A stretch of 11,416 nucleotides of DNA from Pedobacter sp. (GCA_030149995.1 JASLGV010000198.1:1-11416), one strand, 5' to 3'; shown: positions 1 through 8,108, numbered from the stretch's first letter. Made by a program: numbers and translations. Notes: generated by a model from the sequence alone, not told the origin.

Positions 1-270
1 TAATACCTTTTCTGCCTGCTTGGTTAAGGGAATATTCCCCAAACTTGCAGCCACGCTGGAGGTACCCCGCACAGCATCTTCTATTGAACGGCGTAACTTA
101 CTGGTATCAATCCCCAACGATCGTAAAATTTTTATGGCCATGCCATCGCCTTCGCGAATGAGGCCCAACAATAAATGCTCGGTTCCGATATAATCGTGCC
201 CTAAACGTAAAGCTTCTTCTCTACTGAAAGAGATTACATCTTTAACCTGCGGTGAAAATTTTGCTTCCAT
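1..270 (-). CDS. clpC: ATP-dependent Clp protease ATP-binding subunit ClpC, N-terminal fragment
   Basis: Only the first 90 codons are inside the window; the gene continues past position 1. The protein begins MEAKFSPQVKDVISFSREEA and reads on through GHDYIGTEHLLLGLIREGDG, the Clp N-domain repeat signature of ClpC/ClpA-type Hsp100 ATPases. The second N-domain repeat starts near the left edge (GNIPLTKQAEKVL). Known family role: a cytoplasmic AAA+ unfoldase that feeds substrates to ClpP and handles damaged or regulatory proteins; the N-domain binds substrates and adaptors. The start is supported by AAGAAAGGAATT directly upstream, one of the clearest Shine-Dalgarno sequences in the window. ATPase domains, the ClpP-binding loop and any UVR motif lie outside, so ClpC rather than ClpB is called from N-domain similarity alone. 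The gene has its own promoter and appears unrelated to the neighbouring phosphatase operon. Confidence 0.93.
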   Translation of the reverse strand, partial: MEAKFSPQVKDVISFSREEALRLGHDYIGTEHLLLGLIREGDGMAIKILRSLGIDTSKLRRSIEDAVRGTSSVAASLGNIPLTKQAEKVL

Positions 271-296
271 AATTCCTTTCTTAAACAGCAACGCTA

Positions 297-324
297 CTAA
301 ACTATAAATAAATTATAAAAACAA
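297..324 (-). promoter_or_regulatory. Predicted clpC promoter
   Basis: On the minus strand the sequence reads TTG (322-324), a 17-base AT-rich spacer, then TAGTTTAG (297-304). This matches the Bacteroidota primary-sigma consensus TTG-N17-23-TAnnTTTG at 7 of 8 positions of the -7 box. Transcription would start near 291, giving a leader of about 20 bases that carries the Shine-Dalgarno of clpC. Assigned by eye from the consensus. Confidence 0.55.
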
Positions 325-766
325 TCGTCCTGTTTCCTTTATTTTATCAACAATTACGCCATTCAGCTTGATAAGAGCGCATTTAAAACTGCTATTCTTT
401 TTAACTACGCTTTGATTTACAGAATACAAACCTGCTAAAATGCCCGTATTTATTTACGAAATATGCAGTATTCCGGTTTTGAAAAGGTTTTTAGCATCGT
501 AAACCAGAGATACTTTTAAATTGTCCGTTTTTTGTAAGGATTTTATCAGGCACTTATACCTGACAAATTGTTTCTTTTTATATATGCAAATTACAAATTT
601 TGACAGTAAAATAAAAAGATACGACACAACACCTTTATTTTGGGACAAAAGATTGTTTTTTATTCGCTGCTCTGCACCGGATATGCGGGCACAAACCATG
701 CAATTAACAACAACAAAAAGCGGTATGTGTTTAAAAATGAGATGGATTTGTTACAGAAACAAAAGA
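325..766. other. Intergenic region without a convincing gene
   Basis: This AT-rich stretch lies between the clpC promoter and the terminator of the phosphatase operon. Short open frames exist on both strands (454-699 minus, 521-877 plus, 640-846 plus), but none has a ribosome-binding site, a recognisable domain or convincing composition. A weak 5-bp inverted repeat (TCAGG 546-550, CCTGA 559-563) is the only structure noted. A small RNA cannot be excluded by eye. Confidence 0.5.
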
Positions 767-816
767 AATACCAGGAACAATTGCTTCCACGACGGCGAAA
801 AACTGTTCCCGGTATT
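767..816 (-). terminator. Predicted Rho-independent terminator after the alkaline phosphatase gene
   Basis: Positions 767-779 (AATACCAGGAACA) and 804-816 (TGTTCCCGGTATT) form an inverted repeat with 12 of 13 bases paired and one A-C mismatch, around a 24-base loop. On the minus strand the hairpin begins 11 bases after the alkaline phosphatase stop codon and is followed by the T-rich tract TTTCTTTTGTTTCTG. This is where the susCD-phosphatase transcript would be expected to end. The long loop is unusual for an intrinsic terminator. Confidence 0.55.
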
Positions 817-827
817 AAGAGAAGATT

Positions 828-2228
828 TTATGATTTTACGATGTAATGCTCTGGCATTTCTGCTGCCTGAAGCATGAAATTATGAAGTTCGTAATTGCGT
901 ACAAAAGGTTTAAGCTGTTCCGATCCCGGGCCGAACATGGTTAGTTCTACATAATCGCCGGTATGGTTCATCCCAGCCCATTGAATATCCGTATAATGTC
1001 CCATAATCTTTCCGTATTCGTAAAATGGCAGATTAGACTCGTTGTATAACTCTCCGGGTACAATGTCTTTAAAATGCAGCAATAAAGACTGAATATCGGC
1101 TTCTTTCATATCAATGCCCTGCGCTTCGCGGATCAGCTCTTTCACTTTATTTACACCGGTCGACTGGTTTAATTGAGACAATAGCCAGGTATTGCTGTGC
1201 TTAAAGTTTTGCAAACTGTCAAATTTCTTATTGGCTTCGTCGGCATAGAATAAACCCGGGTTGGAATTTCCGTGATCGGTGGTAATGATTACCAGGGTTT
1301 CTCCATCTTTTTCGGCAAATTCAATTACTTTACCCACCGCCTCATCAAAAGCCAGCTGGTCGAATATCAGTCCGCCAACATCGTTTGAATGTGCTGCCCA
1401 GTCTACTTTACCACCCTCTACCTGCATGGCAAATCCTTGTTTGTGATCTTTCATCAGTTCGATGGCCTTCATGGTCATTTCAGCAAGGGAAGGCACCGTT
1501 TCCATCAAGGCCTGATCGTGCTTACGGTCTACTTCATAAGGAAGTCCATCATCCCCAAAGAGGCCCAAAACGGGTTTGGCATTGTTCAGCTTCATCATCT
1601 CGGCACGGGTTTCAGCTACTTGAAAACCACGTGTAAGATATTTTGGCAGTAAGCTGCCATCTTTTCTCTTCGGACCAAAATATTTATGTCCGCCCCCCAT
1701 CATTACGTCGAATTTAAGATCAAGGTACATAGAGGCAATCACTTCCTGACCATCGCGACCATCCAGGTTTACACAAAAACCTGCTGGTGTAGCATGTGTA
1801 ATTGGTACTGTTGTAACACAACCCACTTTTTTCCCGCTTTCTTTAAACTTTTGCAAGATGGGCTGAGGTCTTTCGCCTTTCATTCCAACGTTAAGCGAAC
1901 CATTGCGTACGCGCATGCCGCCACCCCATGAAGAGCTGGCCGCAGCCGAGTCGGTTACCATGGAACTGGCAGATGCGGTGTCCATCAAAGCGCGGCTTCC
2001 TTTACCGTTGCGGTATAGATTAAGCCAGTTGCTTCCCTTGCCAAACATGCGGCTGGCATACAAATCGGCCATATTTAAGGTTCCGGTGCTCATTCCATCG
2101 CTCACCATCATGATGATGTTCTTCGCTTTCTTTGCACTTCCGGGTTTGGCAATCACATCCTGCAAACCGATAAACGGCATGCTGATACCGGCAAGCAGCC
2201 CTCCTTTTAATAACGATCTTCTGTTCAT
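828..2228 (-). CDS. Alkaline phosphatase, PhoA-like, with Tat-type signal peptide
   Basis: A 466-residue phosphomonoesterase of the alkaline phosphatase superfamily, which hydrolyses phosphate esters using two zinc ions, one magnesium ion and a serine nucleophile. The expected active-site residues are all visible: D44 (VSDGM), nucleophile S94 (VTDSAAA), H145/T147 (THATPAGF), R158 as the likely phosphate-binding arginine, E271, D276 and H280 (VEGGKVDWAAH), D318-H319 (TTDHGN) and H422 (MNHTGD). Length fits the PhoA family. The N-terminus MNRRSLLKGGLLAGISMPFI has a twin-arginine motif (NRRSLLK, close to S/T-RR-x-F-L-K) and a hydrophobic stretch, so export through Tat to the periplasm or cell surface is inferred; E. 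coli PhoA uses Sec. Only two cysteines (C137, C152) remain in the mature region. The start lies 3 bases after the upstream phosphatase stop, implying translational coupling in one operon. The preferred substrate cannot be read from the sequence. Confidence 0.93.
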   Translation of the reverse strand: MNRRSLLKGGLLAGISMPFIGLQDVIAKPGSAKKAKNIIMMVSDGMSTGTLNMADLYASRMFGKGSNWLNLYRNGKGSRALMDTASASSMVTDSAAASSSWGGGMRVRNGSLNVGMKGERPQPILQKFKESGKKVGCVTTVPITHATPAGFCVNLDGRDGQEVIASMYLDLKFDVMMGGGHKYFGPKRKDGSLLPKYLTRGFQVAETRAEMMKLNNAKPVLGLFGDDGLPYEVDRKHDQALMETVPSLAEMTMKAIELMKDHKQGFAMQVEGGKVDWAAHSNDVGGLIFDQLAFDEAVGKVIEFAEKDGETLVIITTDHGNSNPGLFYADEANKKFDSLQNFKHSNTWLLSQLNQSTGVNKVKELIREAQGIDMKEADIQSLLLHFKDIVPGELYNESNLPFYEYGKIMGHYTDIQWAGMNHTGDYVELTMFGPGSEQLKPFVRNYELHNFMLQAAEMPEHYIVKS

Positions 2229-2231
2229 ATT

Positions 2232-3044
2232 TTAGTTTGTGTATTTTTTGCGTAACAGCGCAATGTCTGCTGACTCGAGTCCCATTTCTGTTTTCAGAAA
2301 ATTATCAATGTTGCCATATTCAGCTACAATGCTCTGGTAAGTAGCCGCCAGGTAATTTGTTTTTACAGCCACCATGTCTTTGGCAACCTGTTCTTTTACG
2401 CCCATTTTAACCATGCCCTGCACCATTTTCTCATTTTCTTCTTTTCGGAAAACATTGCTCAGCAGGTAATCATCCATAATGGTTTCATTTGGCACACCCA
2501 ATGCATATAACAACAAGGCTGCCCCTACACCAGTACGGTCCTTACCGGCTGTACAATGAAACAGCAAAGCGTCTGTATCTTTTTGTTTCAGCAAAGCCTG
2601 AAAGAAAGGTTTATATTTTGCTTTTAAATGATCGGTTCTGCTGTAGAAAGACTCCATGAGCGAGTCGGCTGTTTGCAGTTTGCCCAGTTGCACCATCCAG
2701 TTACCGAGGTTTTCACTTCCGGCAGGCAACAGCAAATATGTTACTTTAGCAGGTAGCCGGTCTTTTGCCGCAGCAGCTTCGTCATTACCTCTAAAATCGA
2801 CTACATACGTAATGTGATTTTTAACCAATAAGGCCGTGTCTTTATCAGTCAGCTTGCTTAACTCGCCCGAACGGAAAAGTTTACCCCATTTTACCTTTGT
2901 ACCCTGGCGGGTTGTATAACCACCCAGATCTCTGAAATTGGTTGCGCCCTGAACGGCTACCGCACGTGTTGTATCAGCAACAGAAGCCATGGCGGCCTGC
3001 ATCCAGCACACCAATCCTAAAACCAAAACTATATTCCTTTTCAT
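2232..3044 (-). CDS. Exported tyrosine-phosphatase-type phosphatase (Y_phosphatase3 / MptpB-like)
   Basis: A 270-residue protein with a Sec signal peptide (MKRNIVLVLGLVCWMQAAMA, cleavage near residues 20-21). NFRDLGG at 36-42 and the P-loop HCTAGKDRTG at 163-172 are the hallmarks of the atypical CX5R phosphatases related to Mycobacterium MptpB. C164 would be the nucleophile, R170 binds phosphate, and the K168-D169 pair in the loop is the family-specific feature. D83 in VDFRG lies in the conserved second motif. Family members dephosphorylate phosphotyrosine, phosphoserine/threonine and, in MptpB, phosphoinositides. Export makes a role on extracellular or periplasmic phosphoesters more likely than cytoplasmic signalling (inference). 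It sits between the SusD gene (84-base gap containing a hairpin) and the alkaline phosphatase gene (3-base gap). The leader before the ATG is A-rich without a clear Shine-Dalgarno. The protein could also be annotated as a dual-specificity phosphatase. Confidence 0.88.
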   Translation of the reverse strand: MKRNIVLVLGLVCWMQAAMASVADTTRAVAVQGATNFRDLGGYTTRQGTKVKWGKLFRSGELSKLTDKDTALLVKNHITYVVDFRGNDEAAAAKDRLPAKVTYLLLPAGSENLGNWMVQLGKLQTADSLMESFYSRTDHLKAKYKPFFQALLKQKDTDALLFHCTAGKDRTGVGAALLLYALGVPNETIMDDYLLSNVFRKEENEKMVQGMVKMGVKEQVAKDMVAVKTNYLAATYQSIVAEYGNIDNFLKTEMGLESADIALLRKKYTN

Positions 3045-3075
3045 CTTTTAATTGTTTTTAACATGTATTTAAACA

Positions 3076-3107
3076 GGTACATCCTCTCTGAAAAGAAAGG
3101 ATGTACC
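3076..3107. repeat. Intercistronic hairpin between the SusD and phosphatase genes
   Basis: GGTACATCCT (3076-3085) and AGGATGTACC (3098-3107) are perfect 10-bp inverted arms. Past one C-A mismatch, three more pairs (TCT/AGA) close a 4-base loop (GAAA on plus, TTTC on the transcribed minus strand). The structure lies between the SusD stop and the next start codon. On the minus strand it is followed by TGTTTAAATACATG, which is not a strong T-tract. It is therefore more likely an attenuating or mRNA-stabilising stem than a complete terminator. Confidence 0.7.
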
Positions 3108-3128
3108 GGAGGTTCATTTTTAAAAATT

Positions 3129-4727
3129 TTATTTCAATAACCACATCAGCTTGTTCACATCGTCTGTTCCGCCGTACTGGCTGTTAATAGAAGCTGTATA
3201 ATTTGCACTGTTGTTGTTTTGCTCGTTAACCGGATATTGCCAGCGTACGGGAATTTTACCAGATGGGTTAATACCCGGGCCATTATCTGCAAATGCCGGA
3301 ATACCGGTTCTACGCCAGTTGTAAAAAGCTTCCCAACCAGAGTTTTGCCAAAAAGCCACATATTTTTGTTCTAAAATCTGTTTCAATCCATTGGCATTAT
3401 CTCCTTTGTACACCACATTCGGATTGTTCAGGAAATCTGTAATGTTGATGGTTACCGTACCCAGGGTAGCGCCTTCGCGGTTACCGATGGTATAAACCTG
3501 TCCGTTGGTCAGACCGTAAAAACTAAGCGAGGCATTGATCCCGTTGTTGTACCAGGTAGCGGCCGAACCGGTTAACCATCCGCGGTTAATGGCTTCAGCG
3601 ATGTTGAAACACATTTCAGGATATCCAACCAGGATTAGCGGCTCCGGACCAGCAAAAGAAGCATAGTATCTTTTGAAGTTTACATACGAGTACATTCCTT
3701 TTGCATCATTGGCTGATAAACTGGCTTGTGTAAGCGAAATATCAGAACCTACATAAGCTTTAAAATCGGCAACTGATTTACCGGCGGTGATTTCGGCCGG
3801 TGCAGGGGTTGATGTAATAAATGTACGTGGATCCTGATTGGCGGTTGTAATATCCAGGTATGTTTTGCTGATGTTTCCAAATAAGTTATAAGTTTCGTCC
3901 GGATTGTAGATATACTTATTAACCGTTGCATTAAACTTAAAAGTAAGGTTATCTGCATTACCAGTTAAAATCGGGTATTTGGTTGTGTTGTTAACAATGG
4001 CCGCAAACTGAGATTTGATGTTCAGATCAGCATTGTCGTCTGCTCTTTTGCTTAATGAAATCAGAACCCTTAGCTTGTAGGTATTGATTACTTTTTGCCA
4101 TTGTGCATAGGTTAACCCAAAAATATCACCATCAACAACCGTATTGCGGTTCAGGTTGGTTAACAAACCATTCATCATGGTGTTGGCATCTTCCAGCTGT
4201 TGCAATACATTTTTGTATACATCGTGCTGGGTGTCGAATTTTGGTTGCAGAATGTCTGCTTTCCCGGCTTCTGTCATCGGAATATCGCCTACACGCTGGG
4301 TTAACCATACAAAACTATAGGCACTGAAAAATTTACCCAATGCAGCGTATACGGTTGATGAAGAGTTGAACTGTGCCTGTGCCTGGCTTTCCATTTTACC
4401 TACATATTTCAACATATCGTATGCAGTAGCCGTATTACTGAAAGCATAGGCATTCTGCCCACGGTAATAAGAGTTAGATGAGGTATGGAACTGGTTCCAG
4501 CGCATTACCTGGCCAAAAGGATCTTCCTCTACCGAGTTGGCTACTTTATCTACAACCCCACCGCCTTTATAAAAGCTCCAGGTAATGTGGTTAAGCAATA
4601 AAGAAGCAGGAATGGTCGAATTTTCGTTGGCTACGTTCGGGTTCGATAGTAAATCGCCCTTTTCGCAGGCTGCCAGGGTACAAACAACTACCAGCAGACT
4701 TGTTATTTTTAAGATATATGATTTCAT
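3129..4727 (-). CDS. SusD/RagB-like outer-membrane lipoprotein (SusD_2 type)
   Basis: A 532-residue surface-exposed substrate-binding lipoprotein, the lid partner of the SusC channel encoded just upstream. The signal peptide MKSYILKITSLLVVVCTLAA ends in a lipobox with C21 as the lipidated residue. The residues that follow (CEKGD) include acidic positions as in Bacteroidota surface-export signals. The C-terminal third carries the SusD_2 pattern: GYPEMCFNIAEAINRGWL, then YVAFWQNSGWEAFYNWRRTGIP, then PVRWQYPVNEQNNNSANY, then GGTDDVNKLMWLL at the end. This subfamily is distinct from classical SusD, and its ligands are mostly uncharacterised. The gene begins 18 bases after the susC stop, so the two are co-translated from one message. 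The ligand is not predictable here; the phosphatases downstream suggest a phosphorylated compound (inference). Confidence 0.93.
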   Translation of the reverse strand: MKSYILKITSLLVVVCTLAACEKGDLLSNPNVANENSTIPASLLLNHITWSFYKGGGVVDKVANSVEEDPFGQVMRWNQFHTSSNSYYRGQNAYAFSNTATAYDMLKYVGKMESQAQAQFNSSSTVYAALGKFFSAYSFVWLTQRVGDIPMTEAGKADILQPKFDTQHDVYKNVLQQLEDANTMMNGLLTNLNRNTVVDGDIFGLTYAQWQKVINTYKLRVLISLSKRADDNADLNIKSQFAAIVNNTTKYPILTGNADNLTFKFNATVNKYIYNPDETYNLFGNISKTYLDITTANQDPRTFITSTPAPAEITAGKSVADFKAYVGSDISLTQASLSANDAKGMYSYVNFKRYYASFAGPEPLILVGYPEMCFNIAEAINRGWLTGSAATWYNNGINASLSFYGLTNGQVYTIGNREGATLGTVTINITDFLNNPNVVYKGDNANGLKQILEQKYVAFWQNSGWEAFYNWRRTGIPAFADNGPGINPSGKIPVRWQYPVNEQNNNSANYTASINSQYGGTDDVNKLMWLLK

Positions 4728-4745
4728 CTTTTTATTTCTTTTGGA

Positions 4746-7700
4746 TTAAAAGCTCAGGTTAACATTAAAACCATAACGGCGGGCGGTAGAACTCTGTAAA
4801 TCTGCCTGTTTACCGGCAAGGCTCTTATTGCTCAGGTTAAAGCCTGATGCATACTGATCCAGGTCGATGTCTTTTCTTTCGGCGAAATACAACAGGTTAC
4901 GGCCAACAAGCGAGAAGGTTGCTGAGCGGATAAATGATTTTTCCAGCCATTTTTTAGGTAAACTGTAACCGATTACCACCTCGCGCAGTTTCAGGTACGA
5001 ACGGCTAATCATAAAAGGTTCGTCAAATAAACCATATACACCGTTTTGCACATAACTTCTTAAGGTTACTGCTTTTGTATTGGGTGCAAAAGTCAGCTGA
5101 TCGTAGTTATCAATTTTTCCATTGGTGTAATGCGGCGTACCAGATGTAATTACAACCCCATCACCAATCATGGCTGCTGTTGCATTTACGGTACCACCTT
5201 TAGTGCTCTGCCATTCTCTTAAACGGGCATCGCCATAAGCACCTTCCACCAGTTCAACGGCATTACCGGCGTTAAACATCTGTGCGTATACATAATCGTA
5301 AATTTTTCCGCCTACACGACCATCAAGCTGGAAACTGAAGCTCCAGTTTTTATATCCAAAGCGGTTGTTTAAACCGAAAACAAAATCAGGGTTTGCATAG
5401 CCCAATAACTGGTTGTTGTCAATACCTGCCTGTTGTGCCAAAGGCAATCCGCTGGCATCGTGAATAATTTTCCCCTCTGGTGTACGTTGGTAAGCACGAC
5501 CGTAAAAGGCGTCTAAACGTTCGCCAACTTTGTAGTTGTGTCCGTTAATTGGTAAAGCTGTAACCCCGTCGTAAATTTCTTTAAGGGTTTCTTTATAAGT
5601 AGAAACATTGGCCAGGACATCCCAGGAGAAACCTGAAGCTGTTTTAATTGGGGTACCGCTTAAAGAAAGTTCCCATCCTTTTTTAAGGGAGGTAATGGCA
5701 TTTACACTTCGCGTAGCATAACCCGTAGACGATGCTACCGGCAGCTGATAAATAATTGGTCCGTTTACAGAGGTAAAATAGGTAAACTCTGCCCCCAGTC
5801 TGTTTTTTAAGAATTTAATATCCGCACCGCCTTCGTAAGATTTTACGTTGAAAGGTTTGATGTTGTTGCTGGAAATATTTTTAGAAAAATCTACTGACGA
5901 AGTATTGTTGTAATAAGTTGTTACACTGTAAGCATTCTGGTTGTCGTAAGAAGGTCCGTCGTATGAAGAAATCAATTCTGTACCGTAACCGCCATATGTA
6001 CCACCACCCAACAAGGAACCTACGGTATTACCGGTAAGTGCCTGGTAAGCGGTCCCAATAGTTGGATTGGTTAACCCACCGCGTACATCGGCAAAAGATC
6101 CTCTGAATTTCAGGAATGAGATAAATGAAGGTAATTTTGCATAATCAGAAACTACTGTACTCATCGAAACCGATGGATAGAAGAAAGTACGGTTTCCGGC
6201 AGGTAAAGTAGAAAGATCATCTACACGACCGGTTGTATTGATGTTTAACCAGTTCTTAATACCTAAATCTACCGTATAATAACCACTTAACACCTGCATT
6301 CTTGAACCGAATGTATATCCTTTAATAGGTCCTTTTGAGTTGGCAAAAGTATATACGTTTGGTACGTTGAGGGCAAACGTTGTTTCCCAGTTTGAATTGT
6401 AGCTGAAGGTACGTAAGTTACCACCCACCGAAGTAGATAAATCCAGCCAATCGTTAATTTTATTGCTGTAGTTGGCCAATATATCGTGGTTGTGTTCCAT
6501 CAGTTTACGGGTATCTTCACGGTAATCGCCGTACCAGATGTTGTACACGCCATTGGTATTGTTAAAGTAGTAATCGTTTACATACTGGTTCAGGTTGGTA
6601 GATGGTGGTACTTTTTCTGTACGCAACTGGTTCCAGGTGGTAACCTGTGTACGGGCAGAAAAGTTCAGGTGTTCATCTACTTTATAACTTAATTTGGCAT
6701 AACCGTTTATATCTGTTTTGTTGTGGCTGTGTAACCATTCGTTAGCAGTAAAGTATGGGTTGTTGTGTCTTCCGTACTCCACAAAGTTTTGTACAAGCCC
6801 TTTACGTCCGCGATCGCCACCCCAATAATCTTCAACTTCTTTTACATCCCAGTTGGCCGATCCGTAAACTTTAAACTGGTATACATAACTGTTCGGTCCG
6901 TAAGAAACATCGGGAATGTTTGGCGTATACTGATTGTTGAAATTCAGACTACCTTCCATGCGAAGTTTATCGCTGAATTTATAACCGGCAGAAAGGTTGA
7001 AATTATCAATATTCAATTTGGTGTTAGGCGCCATACCTTTCTGGTAGGTATGTGTAACGGAAGCTCTTAAATCATATTTATCGCCAGAGGCTCCAACCGA
7101 TACGTTGTTGGTCGAAAGCAAGCCGGTTTGCATAAAGTTTTCAAAGTTGTTTACACCTTTGGCCAACCATGGCGTTAAAGTACGCTTACCCGTTGCCGGA
7201 TCAATCGGACTGTTGTATTGAGCCACACCCTGTCCGTCGAATTTAGGTCCCCAGATGTTTGTTCTTCTGTAGCTACCGTCTAAATCATATAAATCATTTC
7301 CGTATGCATATTTATAGTCATTTCCATAACCATATTCTGTCTGGTTTTCCGGCAATGCAACAAAACCACTTTCAATCATGGTGCTGCTGTTTACATCAAC
7401 TGTAAATCCGCGTGCATCTTTCGATCCTTTTTTAGTGGTTACCAAAATGGCGCCATTCTGTCCTCTCGAACCGTATAAAGCTGCCGCATTCGGACCTTTT
7501 AACACCGTATAAGTCTCAATATCATCGGCACTGATGTTCCAGGTATCTGAATTTACCGGTACTCCATCTACTACAAAGAGTAAATCTGTACTTCCTCTTA
7601 ATACCAATTGCGGGCGTCCAAGCATCTCAGCGCTACCACCAACCGTTAAACCGGCTACCTTACCCACCAAAGAATTAATGGCATTTGGTTCGCGGGCTTT

Positions 7701-8108
7701 AACCAGGTCTTCCCCTTTTACTTCCTGCGTAGCATAACCAATTTTTCTAATTTCCTTTTTAATACCCAAAGCTGTTACCACAACTTCAGAAAGGGCTTTT
7801 GAATCATTTTTAAGTTCGATGTTCAGGTTTTGTGCGTTACCCAGCACGATCTGCTGCGTTTCGAAGCCGATAGAAGAAACGATTAAAGTCTGTCCAGCTT
7901 CTGCACTCAGCACGAATGCACCATTTGCATCGGTAGCGGTACCATTTTTAGTACCCTTAATCAGCACGCTGACACCCGGAATAGCAGCCTTCTTATCGTC
8001 TTTTACTACGCCCCGGTATTGGACACGTTGGGCAAGTGCATTATTTGCTGTCAGCGCAATCAAACAGGCAATTAATACACTAAATGTTTTGAGTAGTTTT
8101 TTTTTCAT
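4746..8108 (-). CDS. SusC/RagA family TonB-linked outer-membrane transporter
   Basis: A 1120-residue TonB-dependent porin that imports ligand captured by its SusD partner across the outer membrane using proton-motive energy. Order of parts: Sec signal peptide 1-26 (NNALA, cleavage before Q27); CarboxypepD_reg-like domain about 30-103 (GVVKDDKKAAIPGVSVLIKG); TonB-box-like SEVVVTALG at 107-115; plug about 118-230 with LRGSTDLLFVVDGVP and LKGPNAAALYGSRGQNGAIL; then a long beta-barrel ending in an aromatic C-terminus (NVNLSF). The plug segment between LRG and VVDG is short compared with many SusC proteins. There is no N-terminal STN domain, so this is not the typical transducing receptor of a FecR/ECF-sigma circuit. 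It is first in a minus-strand operon with the SusD gene and two phosphatases. The reading frame is intact throughout. The leader before ATG is A/T-rich with no clear Shine-Dalgarno, as is common in the phylum. Confidence 0.96.
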   Translation of the reverse strand: MKKKLLKTFSVLIACLIALTANNALAQRVQYRGVVKDDKKAAIPGVSVLIKGTKNGTATDANGAFVLSAEAGQTLIVSSIGFETQQIVLGNAQNLNIELKNDSKALSEVVVTALGIKKEIRKIGYATQEVKGEDLVKAREPNAINSLVGKVAGLTVGGSAEMLGRPQLVLRGSTDLLFVVDGVPVNSDTWNISADDIETYTVLKGPNAAALYGSRGQNGAILVTTKKGSKDARGFTVDVNSSTMIESGFVALPENQTEYGYGNDYKYAYGNDLYDLDGSYRRTNIWGPKFDGQGVAQYNSPIDPATGKRTLTPWLAKGVNNFENFMQTGLLSTNNVSVGASGDKYDLRASVTHTYQKGMAPNTKLNIDNFNLSAGYKFSDKLRMEGSLNFNNQYTPNIPDVSYGPNSYVYQFKVYGSANWDVKEVEDYWGGDRGRKGLVQNFVEYGRHNNPYFTANEWLHSHNKTDINGYAKLSYKVDEHLNFSARTQVTTWNQLRTEKVPPSTNLNQYVNDYYFNNTNGVYNIWYGDYREDTRKLMEHNHDILANYSNKINDWLDLSTSVGGNLRTFSYNSNWETTFALNVPNVYTFANSKGPIKGYTFGSRMQVLSGYYTVDLGIKNWLNINTTGRVDDLSTLPAGNRTFFYPSVSMSTVVSDYAKLPSFISFLKFRGSFADVRGGLTNPTIGTAYQALTGNTVGSLLGGGTYGGYGTELISSYDGPSYDNQNAYSVTTYYNNTSSVDFSKNISSNNIKPFNVKSYEGGADIKFLKNRLGAEFTYFTSVNGPIIYQLPVASSTGYATRSVNAITSLKKGWELSLSGTPIKTASGFSWDVLANVSTYKETLKEIYDGVTALPINGHNYKVGERLDAFYGRAYQRTPEGKIIHDASGLPLAQQAGIDNNQLLGYANPDFVFGLNNRFGYKNWSFSFQLDGRVGGKIYDYVYAQMFNAGNAVELVEGAYGDARLREWQSTKGGTVNATAAMIGDGVVITSGTPHYTNGKIDNYDQLTFAPNTKAVTLRSYVQNGVYGLFDEPFMISRSYLKLREVVIGYSLPKKWLEKSFIRSATFSLVGRNLLYFAERKDIDLDQYASGFNLSNKSLAGKQADLQSSTARRYGFNVNLSF

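Noticed and set aside
546..563. TCAGG/CCTGA inverted repeat in the clpC-phosphatase spacer
   Set aside because: Only 5 bp with an 8-base loop and no T-tract; too weak to call a terminator or repeat unit.
454..699. Minus-strand open frame of 81 codons between clpC and the alkaline phosphatase gene
   Set aside because: AT-driven composition, no recognisable motif and no Shine-Dalgarno; probably chance.
640..846. Plus-strand open frame of 68 codons (TTG start; internal ATG at 742) with a basic C-terminus
   Set aside because: No ribosome-binding site or known domain; it runs through the terminator-like inverted repeat and into the end of the alkaline phosphatase gene on the other strand.
6765..7070. 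Antisense open frame inside susC
   Set aside because: Fully contained in an intact, unmistakable SusC frame; a shadow of its codon usage.
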